A stretch of 64,000 bases of DNA, taken from assembly GCF_030409315.1 (NCBI RefSeq), contig NZ_JAUFPS010000018.1, forward strand, positions 31,438-95,437, in the 5' to 3' direction. Below are positions 44,013 to 54,556 of this stretch, in pieces. Every line of letters starts with the position of its first letter. The stretch's first letter is position 1. The position numbers and the translations under genes were made by a program. The notes under the pieces are model-generated. The model saw only the letters and a list, made by a program, of their open reading frames with translations. It was not told where the DNA came from and made no database searches. The DNA comes from Mucilaginibacter flavus. GTDB taxonomy: Bacteria; Bacteroidota; Bacteroidia; Sphingobacteriales; Sphingobacteriaceae.

Positions 44013-46156
44013 TTATTTAATCACCTGCCATTTTTTAATAACATACCGCGAAGCCTTGAATTTACCCACGCGCTTAACAGTACCCTTGCTGTTGGCCCAC
44101 AAAAGGTTAACAGTATTATAGCTATCGTTTTGGTAATTAAAGCTTATGCCATCATCTTCAAATAACGTGGCATTAGCAGCGGCGTTGCCATATACGTAGC
44201 AGGTAAGCTCAAACCTGGTATCGGGCTTTACAAATTCTACCGGTTGAGCCAGGGGCAAAATAGTTCCCTCTTTTACAAATAAGGGCAATTGGGTAAGGCT
44301 TGGTTTTATGGTGTATTGCTTACCACCTTCATATTTTTGGTTGGTATTAAAATCGTACCAGGTGCCCGCAGGCAGGTAAACTTTACGCTCGTCTTGCTTT
44401 TCGGTTAGTGGGGCGGCAAGGATGCTGTTGCCTATCATGTATTCGTCAGATAAATTGAATGTATTTTTATCCTGCGGGTAGTCGATCACCAAAGCTCTGA
44501 AAACCGGGACACCTTTAAAGTGATAATCGGCAAAAGCGCTGTACAAATAAGGGATGAGACTCATCCTGAAGTTGAGCAGGTTGCGGATATCGGCCTCGGT
44601 TTCCTTGGCATTTTCCATCAACTCCCCTTTGTTATTCTTTTCCCGGTTAATTTGCAGCCATGGCGGATTTTTAAGGTACCAGGAATTAAACAGCGTTTGG
44701 GCCGATAGCACAGCGGTTTGGCTGCGGCGCATAAAATCTTTAATGGAGTTTGATTCCCTCACCTCGGGCGACCATAACATCCCCGCGAAACCCGAATTAA
44801 GGATCATCCGGATATACTCGTTATGTTCATAAGTATCGCTGTATAAAACCGCCGGGATTGATGATGCAAAAGCATTAGAGGCCCGCACATCCAGGTAGGT
44901 ACGCTGGTTTAGTTTTTTGTAGATGCCGTAAATTGTTTTTTGATAAAGCAAACCAAACAACTGATGCATCTGCTCGCCATCAATCCCCGAAGGAAACGGC
45001 TCAGCTCGGGGAAACTCCAGGTATCGCTGCCAAAAGAGATATTGGAGTTATCGCACTCATCCATTTTAAAGCCAGAAATGCCTTTGCTTACAAAAGTTTG
45101 CTCATGATAGCCTGCAAACAGGTTACCGGCAGCGGTATCGGCAAAATCGGGTACCAGTCCTCCCCATACCAGGTAATTACCGGCTTTGGTTTTTAAAGGT
45201 TCATACAGGGGCGATTTTGGCGATACAAAAGCATGCTCCCAAAGGTTAAGATGAAACCCTTTGTTTTTCATGCTATCAATAAACTGGTTAGGTGTAGGGA
45301 AAAAATCTTTATTCCATACGTAGGAGCATGAATAAGCAGCGGTTTGCCAACGGGGTTCTAACCCAAATACATCGCATGGAATATGGTTATCCCTGAAATA
45401 AGCAGCCATTTTATCAACCTGGTATTGGGTAAAATCGGCCTTAACCCGGTATTTTACGCCCAGCCCCCAAATAGCGGGCAAAGCGCCACCGCCCGAAAAC
45501 AGGTTATAGCGCTGTATGGCATTCTTCAAATCGGGCCCTTCAAAAACAAATACATCTATCCCTTTGGCACCAGGAATGTCTACCGTTACAGCGCCGGAAA
45601 CTTTATTGTCGCTTTTATATAACTCCTCTACAGAGTTACCGCCCCCGCCATTCGCGTTTTTTTTATTGCCAGTGTTCAACTTATCGGTAGTACCACAATA
45701 AAAGGTGGTATAGCGCGAGGTGTTTATTAATATACCATAACCTTTGTTAGATACATAAAACGTAGCCGGGCCATGGGTGTAGCCCAGGTCGTTAAGCGGA
45801 TTATCATTTACTATCGGTCTTTTTTTTAACCCGCGCTGGTTAAATGAGCCTATCTGCATCCCAAAACCATATAGCTGTTCGCTATCATCCAGGGGCACTT
45901 CAACAACCACTCCCCTTTCTGTAACATTTATTTTAATGTCATTGATATTGAAAGGGAGCTTACTGACGGGCAATGCAGCCAAAGCAGCGGTATTGGGGAG
46001 TTCATTACAAAAAGCGTAGGGCGTAAACCTGTCAGGACTACCAAGCGAAACCTTTTGTACACCTGGTGCCACTTTTATCGTTTGACCAAAGGCGCCGATT
46101 ATGGCAAGCTGAAAAATGATAGACACTTTAAATCCAATAGCGATAGTTATTTTCAT
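44013..46156 (-). pseudogene. Glycoside hydrolase family 31 gene split by a one-base deletion
   Basis: Two overlapping frames (46156 down to about 44909, and 44969 down to 44013) are the two halves of one GH31 enzyme. The first has a signal peptide (MKITIAIGFKVSIIFQLAII), the GH31 N-domain (YGFGMQIGSFNQRG) and catalytic nucleophile Asp366 in GISGFKMDECDNSN, then runs ELSRF into nonsense. The second resumes with MHQLFGLLYQKTIYGIYKKL, SNAFASSIPAVLYSDTY and the C-terminal beta domains. One base is missing at about 44992, where the sequence reads ..GTTTCCTTCGG..; an extra C restores ELSRFPSGIDGEQMHQLF, the expected motif. Members cleave alpha-glucosidic or alpha-xylosidic bonds. Either a true frameshift or a sequencing error. 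Confidence 0.85.
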
Positions 46157-46301
46157 AATTTTTTGTTGAATTCGCCATAAATCACGGCAACTGTAGATGC
46201 TTAACAAAAGAACGATTTTCTGTTACAAAAACGAAGAGTATACCTCATGTTTAAGATTGCTATAGCGCAAACTATCCCCGACAATTAAAACCATAGCAAG
46301 C

Positions 46302-46327
46302 AAAAAGCCCCGCGGGCCGCGGGGCTT
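46302..46327 (-). terminator. Terminator after the GH5 gene
   Basis: AAGCCCCGCG and CGCGGGGCTT form a perfect 10-bp stem with a 3-nt loop at 46305-46327. Read on the minus strand it is followed by T5. It separates the GH5 gene from the GH31 gene, so the latter may be transcribed less or from its own promoter. Confidence 0.88.
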
Positions 46328-46348
46328 AAGCCTATCTTTTGTTTGGTT

Positions 46349-47821
46349 TTATTGGGCTATGAGTTTCCATTGCTGGTTATAACTTGAACCCTGGTACCAT
46401 TGCTGCATAGACGATCCGTTTGTGGTGTTACCTCCCGTATCAAGGCATTTGCCGGTTGTAAGGTTAATTACCCTGTAATAACCATCGCCTGTTGAAACCA
46501 ATGACCACCGTTGCGTATTGGCGGTGCTTACCACATACTGTTTAACTGTTGAGCCATCGGTAGTATTGGTAGATACATCAAGGCACTCTTTACCGGTAAC
46601 ACAGCTTAAGGTATAATAACCATTGGTGTAACTGATGTTCCATTTTTGGTTGGCGCTTGTACCATCTGCCCATTGCGATACAACTGCCCCATCGGTTGTA
46701 CTGCCCAGGTTATCCAGCATCAGGCCCGAGGCGCGATTCTGAAGTTTGAAACGGCCATCTGCCACCGGTCCCTGCCATACCGGCGATGCGGTTAGCAACC
46801 ATGACCACCTGAACATATTGGCAGCGCCGGGGCTAACCTCTACAAGGTTATTATTTGCCTGGTACCAGCGGTAGGTATCAATATCATTAACACCCGACCA
46901 TGCTATGGTTCCCATAGAATTGTCGCGCGCATAAGTAAGCGCACCCGTCAGGAAGGCCTGATCAACATACACCCCGGTATCCCACTGCTGATAAAAACTC
47001 ATATTGCGGAATGTTTCGATACCAATTTCTGTTACTATGGTGCGGGATGCGTAAGACCCTGTACGGGTAGACATATTGCTATAATAGCTTGACCATACAT
47101 TGTATGAACCCCAAAACCACCAATAGCAATGAAGCCCAAGGTATTGGTTGGTTAAGCGGCTATCGGCCCCAACGGCGGTAACATCGGCAGCGTACCCGGT
47201 GCCATCCAAAATGCATTTTCCTGTAGCCGGGCTAAATGTGGTTAAGAAACCGGCATATAAATTATTCAAATCGGTACTTGAGTAATCAACCGGCTCATTA
47301 ATTGGTTCATATAATACTGAAGCGTTGTTTTTGTACACCGTGTTTACACTTGCCCACATGGTGTGCCATTGAGCGGTATCCGGCACATGGCGTACCCCAA
47401 CAGGCCAATAGCAAAGTACCACTTTGCAGCCATTGGCTACAATGGCGTTAATTGCAGCCTGGTATACCGGCCAATACGTTGAGCTTTGCGGTGTCCAGGG
47501 GTTTATTGGCATCCTGATGGTAGTACCTCCGCTTGTTTTCACAGCACTTGAAATACTGGTAGCCAGCGCGGCGGCCTGTGTTGCCGTAAGCGATGTTGTC
47601 ATCCCGCTGGGCAAAACAACCCTGCTATCTCCCTCATTACCGTTGGGATCGGCCCAGTTTATACCACGAAAACTGTTGGTATTGGTGGTTGACAGCGCAA
47701 ATGACTGTTTCCCGGTTGGGGTGATGGCTACACCTGGATTTTTTTGAAGAGGATTTTTTGAACAGCCCGCTAACATGACTACCAGGCAGCATACTGCCTG
47801 AAAAATTACAATCTTTCTCAT
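46349..47821 (-). CDS. GH5-type cellulase-fold glycosidase with C-terminal ricin-type lectin
   Basis: The 490-aa protein is a lipoprotein (lipobox VVMLAGCSK, Cys20). The GH5-type barrel (about 45-345) has the acid/base in YEPINEP (Glu176) and the nucleophile in VTEIGIE (Glu265). A ricin B-like beta-trefoil occupies about 350-490, with three NQKWNIS/TQRWSLV/NQQWKLI (QxW) repeats. It should cut beta-1,4-linked glucans, mannans or related chains at the cell surface, with the lectin docking it. Exact specificity cannot be read from sequence. It follows susD by about 100 nt. Confidence 0.93.
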   Translation of the reverse strand: MRKIVIFQAVCCLVVMLAGCSKNPLQKNPGVAITPTGKQSFALSTTNTNSFRGINWADPNGNEGDSRVVLPSGMTTSLTATQAAALATSISSAVKTSGGTTIRMPINPWTPQSSTYWPVYQAAINAIVANGCKVVLCYWPVGVRHVPDTAQWHTMWASVNTVYKNNASVLYEPINEPVDYSSTDLNNLYAGFLTTFSPATGKCILDGTGYAADVTAVGADSRLTNQYLGLHCYWWFWGSYNVWSSYYSNMSTRTGSYASRTIVTEIGIETFRNMSFYQQWDTGVYVDQAFLTGALTYARDNSMGTIAWSGVNDIDTYRWYQANNNLVEVSPGAANMFRWSWLLTASPVWQGPVADGRFKLQNRASGLMLDNLGSTTDGAVVSQWADGTSANQKWNISYTNGYYTLSCVTGKECLDVSTNTTDGSTVKQYVVSTANTQRWSLVSTGDGYYRVINLTTGKCLDTGGNTTNGSSMQQWYQGSSYNQQWKLIAQ

Positions 47822-47922
47822 TTTGGTTAAAGGTTTACGCCGAGATTCCTTTGGTTTTCCGGAAGCCCGGCAATGAATGGATGGATGGTTAATTATTGGT
47901 GTCTTTTATCTTGGTATCCGGA

Positions 47923-49476
47923 TTAAAACCCAGGATTATTTGGAAGCAGATTTTTATTGATATCAATATCGGCCTGTGGAATTGGCCATAACCACCCTTT
48001 CGCGGCGTTAAACGTCCTGGTTTCCAGCTTAACCTGCTGAAATTGCCATTTAGCGGAATTTGACGGATCGGATAGCAAAGAAGTGGCGTAACCGTATACA
48101 TCATGCACCAGCGATTGATCTTTCCACCTTAACATATCGGCATAGCGGGTTCCTTCATTGTAAAACTCTACTCTGCGCTCATGACGCACAATTGCTCTTA
48201 ATTGACTCTGGCTCAAACCGATTCCTTCAACAGCCTCCACTTTGGGCATATTAACCCTTGCCCGCACATTGTCAATTAACGTGTAAATTTCTGATGATGT
48301 GCTACCTGATTCAATAAGCGCCTCCGCACGCATCAGATAAATATCAGCATAGCGCATTAATATGGTATTTAACGAACAGTTATTAGGATCGGCAATGCCA
48401 ATATCGGCATACTTACGTGGCCTTGCTCCACTCGGAACCACATCATTTGCCGGTATATAAGTTGTAGAGCCCCATTGAGACCCCGGCAGTACAACAGAGG
48501 CTGCCAACCTTGGGTCCCTGTTTACAAAGGGATGTTGCGGGTCATAACCAGACGACGCGCTTGTAATTGGCTGCCCATTGGTCATGTAATAAGAATTGAT
48601 CAAATCCGAAGTAACATTTGGCGTGGGCCACACACTTAAAGATAACGCCGATGATGGCCACGGCTGCGACTGCGTGGTAGGGATATATTGAATATCAAAA
48701 ATCACTTCGGCGTTATTTTCGTGGGCTTCATCAAACAGATTGGTGTAATTAGGATATAAGCTATAAGCGTTTAAACTGATAACATCTGACGCGGCCTGCG
48801 CGGCATCGGCCCATTTTTCGTTATACAGCAATACCTTTGTTTTGTAAGCTAACGCCGCTCCTTTGGTAGCGCGCCCTACATCGGTACCCGTATAAGATGC
48901 AGGCAAAACAGCGGCGGCATCATTAAAATCGGCAAGGATCTGGGTAAGTACAGCGCTTTTAGCCGTTCTTTTCACGTAAGAATCTGCCAGGGCTAAAACT
49001 TTGGTAATGAGTGGCACATCGCCAAAATAGGTAATGAGGTCTGTATAGGCATAGCCTCTTAAAAATTTTGCTTCGCCCACCATCTGTGCCTTTTCGCTAC
49101 TACTAATGCCTGCATTGGCAACATCCTGAATAAATTCGTTAGCCCTGGAGATGATGGCGTAATCCTGGGTCCATTTGGCATAAGGGGCCCAGCTGTTGGT
49201 GGTTGTTTGCCATTCGCCTACTTCCTTTGAGCCCTGCCAGGCATCCTGGCAGTATCCGTTATCAGATTCAAATTCAAACTGGTAAAAATGAGCCGGCGTT
49301 GCATTGGGCTGAATAGCATTGTAAATGCCGATGAGCGCCATTTTTACCTGGGTATCATTTTGAAAAAAAGTAGAAGGGGATAGTTGATCTTTAGGGGATT
49401 TATTAAGAAGATCCTTTTGGCAACCTACAAGGGAAGCGATAAAAAGGAGTACTGCAATTTTATGGATGATTTTCAT
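47923..49476 (-). CDS. susD: SusD/RagB-family surface glycan-binding lipoprotein
   Basis: The 517-aa protein carries a lipobox (LFIASLVGCQKDLL, Cys19) and the SusD helical TPR-like scaffold. SPKDQLSPSTFFQNDTQVKMALIGIYNAI opens it, KAKFLRGYAYTDL-type motifs follow, and RRVEFYNEGTRYADMLRWKD ends the family core. It binds the target glycan outside the cell and acts as lid of the SusC pore. The gene follows susC by 12 nt. Specificity is unknown. Confidence 0.97.
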   Translation of the reverse strand: MKIIHKIAVLLFIASLVGCQKDLLNKSPKDQLSPSTFFQNDTQVKMALIGIYNAIQPNATPAHFYQFEFESDNGYCQDAWQGSKEVGEWQTTTNSWAPYAKWTQDYAIISRANEFIQDVANAGISSSEKAQMVGEAKFLRGYAYTDLITYFGDVPLITKVLALADSYVKRTAKSAVLTQILADFNDAAAVLPASYTGTDVGRATKGAALAYKTKVLLYNEKWADAAQAASDVISLNAYSLYPNYTNLFDEAHENNAEVIFDIQYIPTTQSQPWPSSALSLSVWPTPNVTSDLINSYYMTNGQPITSASSGYDPQHPFVNRDPRLAASVVLPGSQWGSTTYIPANDVVPSGARPRKYADIGIADPNNCSLNTILMRYADIYLMRAEALIESGSTSSEIYTLIDNVRARVNMPKVEAVEGIGLSQSQLRAIVRHERRVEFYNEGTRYADMLRWKDQSLVHDVYGYATSLLSDPSNSAKWQFQQVKLETRTFNAAKGWLWPIPQADIDINKNLLPNNPGF

Positions 49477-49488
49477 GATAATAGCTTT

Positions 49489-52400
49489 TTAAAAATTAAC
49501 ATTTAGGCCAGCGGTCATTATCCTAACCTGGGGGAAAGCCTCGGCCCTGGTTTGCCCGGTTGTTTGCTCAGGATCAAACCCCTTAAACTTGGTGAACGTG
49601 AATGCATTTTGCACATTGGCATACACACGCAGGGAAGTAAGCCCGATTTTTGTGAGGGCCGAGGATTTAACCGTATAACCTAACTCGATATTTTTTATGC
49701 GGATATAAGAAGCATCCTCAACATAATACGATGAGTGTATATTGTTTCTTACACCATCAAGCGTTAGGCGCGGTGTGGTGTTTGACGGGTTTGATGGAGT
49801 CCATCTGTTTAGCCACCACGTGCCAAGATTTGCAAAGCCACTAAATGGAGATGCTATTTCATAATAGGTATATCCCTGAATGCCTTGAACACCCTGCACA
49901 AAGGCACCTAAATCAAATCCTTTCCAACCAATATTAAAGTTTAAGCCATAGGTTAAATCCGGAAACTGTTTGCCAATTATTTTACGGTCATGGTTCATAT
50001 CCACAACACCATCGCCATTCAGGTCGGCATATTTAATATCACCGGGCTGCGCGGTATAGTCAGATACTTTTACAACTCCGGGCTTTAAGGTATAATTACG
50101 GCTTGCATAAGCTATTGACGGATCGCTATTGTTTTGCCATGTAAAGTCTGATATCTGGTACACACCGGTCATCTGGTAACCGTAAAAGGAATTAATGGCC
50201 GACCCTACAACAATTGCTTTAGGCGAAGTAAACTGCTGCGCAACATTCATATTGGTAATTTTGTTAACAATGTGCGATGCGTTTACACTTACCGAAAGTT
50301 TAATCCCGTTATCAAACATTTTTTTGTATGAAACCGCAAGTTCAATACCCTTATTCTGTACCTCACCCGCGTTGGCAAGCGGGGCCGATTCGGCTACAGT
50401 TAGCGGAATTGGTTGAGTGAGTAATAAGTTTTTAGTGCGCTTATCAAAATAATCGGCGGTTATTTCAATGTTATTATGAAGCGTAACATCTAAACCAAGA
50501 TCAAGCTGCTGGGCTGTTTCCCAGGTAAGGTTTTTATTGGTCATGGTGGTTACAGCCACGCCTGAGTATAAGGTACCTCCCAATGAGTAGTTTTGACCGG
50601 ATGACAAGATATCGCTGCCGTTATAATAGGTTGAAATATTTTGGTTCCCTAACCTACCCCAGGAAGCACGCAGTTTCAGAAAATCAAGCCATTTGATGTT
50701 GCTCATAAAATCCTCCTTCGAAATCACCCATCCGCCAGAAAAAGACGGAAATGTTCCCCACTGCTTACCCTGCGCAAACCGCGAAGAACCATCTCTTCTG
50801 ATATTAGCTTCAAATAAGTATTTACCATCAAAAGCATAATTCAAACGGCCGAAAAAAGAACGCAAACCAAGGTCATAGCTTCCGGCGTTATTGGTTTGTG
50901 TCGCGGCATCGCCCAAATCCAAAACACGCTGGGTGTTATTAACAAAATGAGCCCGGTAGCCGCTTTGCCAATCGTAATTAAACGCCTCTTCAGAATAACC
51001 GCCCAACAAATTAAACGTTTGCTTTCCAACCGTTTTATTGTATTTTAACAGAGACGTCAATAATGTATGAGAATCAAGCTCGCTGGAGGCTGTCAAATCA
51101 GATGGCAGGTTAGTTATTGTGCCATTTTGGTTTTGTAACGTAACGTTTGCATGAAAAGCATTGCCGCTGGTGTAGGTGGCGTTATAGCCATAGGTAACCA
51201 TCGCGCTAAAACCATCCGCTATTTTATACTCGGCTTCGGCCTGGCCGCTAAAGTTGTAACGTTTGGTGAGGTTGGTGCTTCCTTCTTTAATCTCACCATA
51301 ATAGTTCCGTTCGCCATTTACAGAAACCCACTGCCCATTGGCATCTTTTAACGGATGTATAGGGGCCAGGGTGGCATACCATTCGGCATTCCAAAGGTCT
51401 GTGGGTTCGTTTTTTGTACCCAGGTTGCCGGTAATATTTGCCGATACCCGCAGGCGTTTATCTTTCAGGTGGTAGGTATCCAAATTCGTCCTGAAGTCGG
51501 TCTTTTTATAATGGGTAGCTACCAAAATACCGTCCTGATTAAGCTGGCCGAGCATAAAAGCGTAATTCATGTTTTCGCTGCCGCCGGTAACATTTACCCG
51601 GTGATTTTGCATCGCGGCGTTGCCGTAATAAACTTTGAAATAATCAATATCGGGATACAAGGGATTATTGTGTGCCGCGTATTTTTGAATTATGGAATCG
51701 GGATAAAGTGGCGCGGAACCGGAATTGATTGCCGCTTCGTTGTAAAGCGTAGTGTATTGTACCGAGTTTAAAACTTTAGGCAAACGTGTTGGGCTTTGAA
51801 CACCCGCGTAACCGCTGTAGCTTACGTGCACCTTTCCTGCCGAACCACGTTTGGTGGTAATCAATATAACACCATTGGCGGCCCGGCTTCCATAAATAGA
51901 CGCGGAAGCTGCATCCTTCAAAACAGAAATTGACTGGATATCATTAGGGTTGGCATCATTGATATTACCCGGAAACCCATCTATTAAAACCAGTGGAGAA
52001 TTATCGCCAAAAGTACCTACACCGCGAATATCAATTACAGCGTTATCGTCTCCGGGTTTTCCTGATGCCTGCAGCGCGTATACGCCCGATACTGTACCCT
52101 GCAATGCCTGGCCCGAATTTGTGAGGGGCCGATCTTCCAAATCCTTCATATTTACAACCCCTACCGATCCGGTAAGTGATGTTTTTTTCTGTGTACCATA
52201 ACCAACCACTACAACCTCATTTAAATCCTTTGGTAATTCCTTTAAACGGATGTTGAGCTCGCTGCGGCCATCAACAGCAATTTCCTGCGTGGTGAAGCCT
52301 ATAAAACTGACTATCAATGTACTGTTTACAGCCGGAACGTCAATTATAAATTTGCCGTTAACATCTGTAACCACACCGGTTGTTGTCCCTTTAAGGCGAA

Positions 52401-52845
52401 TGGTTACACCGGGCAGCGGGGTCCCTTTTTCGTCGGTAACAAGTCCTTGTATTTTTTGCAATGCAAGGCTATTCGCATCAACCAGTTCGGCGGTCTTTTT
52501 TACCAAAATTGTGCGGTTAATAATTTTGTAGGTAAACGCCGTGTTTTTAAAACATTGGTCAAGGGCCTGCTCTACAGAAACATTAGTTAATTCGAGGTTT
52601 ACGTTGCGTGAGGACGATAGGTCATTTATTTTGAAAAGAAAATGGTAGCTGCTTTGATCCTCAATCATCTGAAGCACTTTTTCTATCGAAATATTTTTTT
52701 GACGTATGGTCACCTGCTGACTGAAGCTCTTGGCACTCACTTGTATAAATGCTGCAATCAGGAAAAAAGCAGTGAGTTTCATGGTTAATATTATTGAGGT
52801 ACAATCGGGCCATACCATGGGCATTGCCTTATGATTTAATTTCAT
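49489..52845 (-). CDS. susC: SusC/RagA-family TonB-linked outer-membrane transporter
   Basis: The 1118-aa importer has an N-terminal signal/anchor region (MKLTAFFLIAAFIQVSAKSF), an STN domain (about 55-115) that links to a FecR-type anti-sigma factor, a carboxypeptidase-regulatory-like repeat (about 133-210, GTTTGVVTDVNGKFIIDV), a plug domain with VVVGYGTQKKTSLTGSV and DAASASIYGSRAANGVILITTK, and a 22-strand barrel. With SusD it imports glycan fragments using TonB energy. The STN domain and the neighbouring sigma/anti-sigma genes show substrate-induced transcription. Confidence 0.97.
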   Translation of the reverse strand: MKLNHKAMPMVWPDCTSIILTMKLTAFFLIAAFIQVSAKSFSQQVTIRQKNISIEKVLQMIEDQSSYHFLFKINDLSSSRNVNLELTNVSVEQALDQCFKNTAFTYKIINRTILVKKTAELVDANSLALQKIQGLVTDEKGTPLPGVTIRLKGTTTGVVTDVNGKFIIDVPAVNSTLIVSFIGFTTQEIAVDGRSELNIRLKELPKDLNEVVVVGYGTQKKTSLTGSVGVVNMKDLEDRPLTNSGQALQGTVSGVYALQASGKPGDDNAVIDIRGVGTFGDNSPLVLIDGFPGNINDANPNDIQSISVLKDAASASIYGSRAANGVILITTKRGSAGKVHVSYSGYAGVQSPTRLPKVLNSVQYTTLYNEAAINSGSAPLYPDSIIQKYAAHNNPLYPDIDYFKVYYGNAAMQNHRVNVTGGSENMNYAFMLGQLNQDGILVATHYKKTDFRTNLDTYHLKDKRLRVSANITGNLGTKNEPTDLWNAEWYATLAPIHPLKDANGQWVSVNGERNYYGEIKEGSTNLTKRYNFSGQAEAEYKIADGFSAMVTYGYNATYTSGNAFHANVTLQNQNGTITNLPSDLTASSELDSHTLLTSLLKYNKTVGKQTFNLLGGYSEEAFNYDWQSGYRAHFVNNTQRVLDLGDAATQTNNAGSYDLGLRSFFGRLNYAFDGKYLFEANIRRDGSSRFAQGKQWGTFPSFSGGWVISKEDFMSNIKWLDFLKLRASWGRLGNQNISTYYNGSDILSSGQNYSLGGTLYSGVAVTTMTNKNLTWETAQQLDLGLDVTLHNNIEITADYFDKRTKNLLLTQPIPLTVAESAPLANAGEVQNKGIELAVSYKKMFDNGIKLSVSVNASHIVNKITNMNVAQQFTSPKAIVVGSAINSFYGYQMTGVYQISDFTWQNNSDPSIAYASRNYTLKPGVVKVSDYTAQPGDIKYADLNGDGVVDMNHDRKIIGKQFPDLTYGLNFNIGWKGFDLGAFVQGVQGIQGYTYYEIASPFSGFANLGTWWLNRWTPSNPSNTTPRLTLDGVRNNIHSSYYVEDASYIRIKNIELGYTVKSSALTKIGLTSLRVYANVQNAFTFTKFKGFDPEQTTGQTRAEAFPQVRIMTAGLNVNF

Positions 52846-53119
52846 ATTTTTGTAATGTTTGGGTTAGTAATAATGTCAATTTGCCAATTGGTTTAAGCGC
52901 CCAAATGTCGCCGGGAAGTGGTTCGAACACTTTTCGGCTTTTTTATAACATCACAGGCCAGGGTAGCAGGATATTATAACTGGGCGCTTTTTTACACAGG
53001 GGTTAAATTTGTATTTCTTGTCTCATAAGCTCATTGTGTTTTAAATCAAAAATCGGGTTAGTATAATTTATAGTATTTGTTCAGTTTGGTTTATTCAGGG
53101 GCGCAACAGTCGTTACAGG

Positions 53120-54307
53120 TTAATCTTTTATAGTCAGGTTTTTTCCGTTCAGCGTATAATTTATGCCCATATACTTTATCATGGTAAGCACTTCAGAAAG
53201 GTTTACATTACGGGATATTTTTCCTTTATATAAAGCGTCCGCGGTTTTACCGGTGTAAATGATGTTGATATCGTACCAGCGGGCTATCTGCCGCATCATT
53301 ATTGATATATCGGCCCTGTTAAATTCAAAAACACCGTTTTTCCATGCCACTGCTTCTTCGGTATTTACATTGGCGGTAATTTTCATTTCGTCGTTTTCAT
53401 TCAACGAAGCCTGATCACCAGGTTTTAAGGTACCGGTAGCATGTTTTCCGCTTATCCTTACAGCGCCTTCAAGCAAAGTGGTTTTAGCGTAAGCTTCATC
53501 TGCATAATCATTTACATTAAAATGGGTGCCTAAAACAGTGATCTCGGTCCTGGCTGATTTTACGATGAATGGCATCGCTTTATTCTTGGTTACTTCAAAA
53601 TAAGCCTCGCCGGTAATTTCAACCTGCCTTTCTTTTCCGGTAAAAGATGTTGGGAAACGAATGCTCGAGGCAGCATTTAACCAGGCCTGGCTACCATCTG
53701 GCAATACTACCTGGTAACTACCACCCCGCGGGGTAGAAATGGTATTGAAGGCTACTTCCTGTTTATTTTGAGGTGTCGCGTTATATACCAACTCGCCGTT
53801 ATTAGTTTTTACGATACTGCTGCTCCCCTGGCTGGCTATCACCCCGTTTCTGGCCGAGTCTAAAACAATTGTTTTTCCATTGCCAAGGGTAAGCACAGCT
53901 TTATTGCCCCCCGGCGCTACATCATTTTTAGCCACACGCGCCACGGCAACGCTTTGCTTCTGGATTACACCCTCTTTTGATTTTAAGAACCAAAAAGAAG
54001 CCGCCAGGAATATCCCTATAACAGACGCGGCTACGGCCAGGCGCCTAACCCACATCAATACAACTTTAGGTTTTTCCTGGTATTGAATGCCGGCCCTTCT
54101 GTGAATTTCTATCAGCAGTTTTTCCGGGAAATTAACATCTGTTTGATTAGGATCGTTGATATCGTTATTAAACTCGGCATCCAATGCTTGTAATAATTCC
54201 TTTTGATCAGTATTTTCTAAATAATCGAGCAGCCAACGCTTATCATCAGTTGTTAATTCCTGTTTATGAAGCAATTGCAAAAGTTTTTTTCTTGCGTCTT
54301 TCATCAT
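53120..54307 (-). CDS. FecR-family anti-sigma factor
   Basis: A 395-aa protein with a cytoplasmic N-terminal sigma-binding region (about 1-85), one membrane helix at about 86-107 (LAVAASVIGIFLAASFWFL), and a periplasmic FecR domain (FNTISTPRGGSYQVVLPDGSQAWLNAASSIRFPTSF, KNKAMPFIVKSARTEITVLGTHFNVNDY). The C-terminal secretin/TonB short-N-like region, YKGKISRNVNLSEVLTMIKYMGINYTLNGK, contacts the STN of SusC. It relays pore loading to the sigma factor. Confidence 0.96.
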   Translation of the reverse strand: MMKDARKKLLQLLHKQELTTDDKRWLLDYLENTDQKELLQALDAEFNNDINDPNQTDVNFPEKLLIEIHRRAGIQYQEKPKVVLMWVRRLAVAASVIGIFLAASFWFLKSKEGVIQKQSVAVARVAKNDVAPGGNKAVLTLGNGKTIVLDSARNGVIASQGSSSIVKTNNGELVYNATPQNKQEVAFNTISTPRGGSYQVVLPDGSQAWLNAASSIRFPTSFTGKERQVEITGEAYFEVTKNKAMPFIVKSARTEITVLGTHFNVNDYADEAYAKTTLLEGAVRISGKHATGTLKPGDQASLNENDEMKITANVNTEEAVAWKNGVFEFNRADISIMMRQIARWYDINIIYTGKTADALYKGKISRNVNLSEVLTMIKYMGINYTLNGKNLTIKD

Positions 54308-54556
54308 TGGTACCCGGTAAGATTAAAGTTTTACGTATTGAACAGGAATATCAACTCCACCCTGAAGCTTTCAGTAATGGCAATTCAACAGTAAAATTTA
54401 TTGGTTTATAATTGTTGTTTACACACTAAATACTCAGAAATTAAAAAAGGAGGGGGTACCAAATGAAAATATTTTTATTTTATTTTCAGAAAGGCAAAAA
54501 AACAATTATTTGTGGTTGACGCGTGCGATTGCTTGCCCGTTATTGGTGGCAATTAA

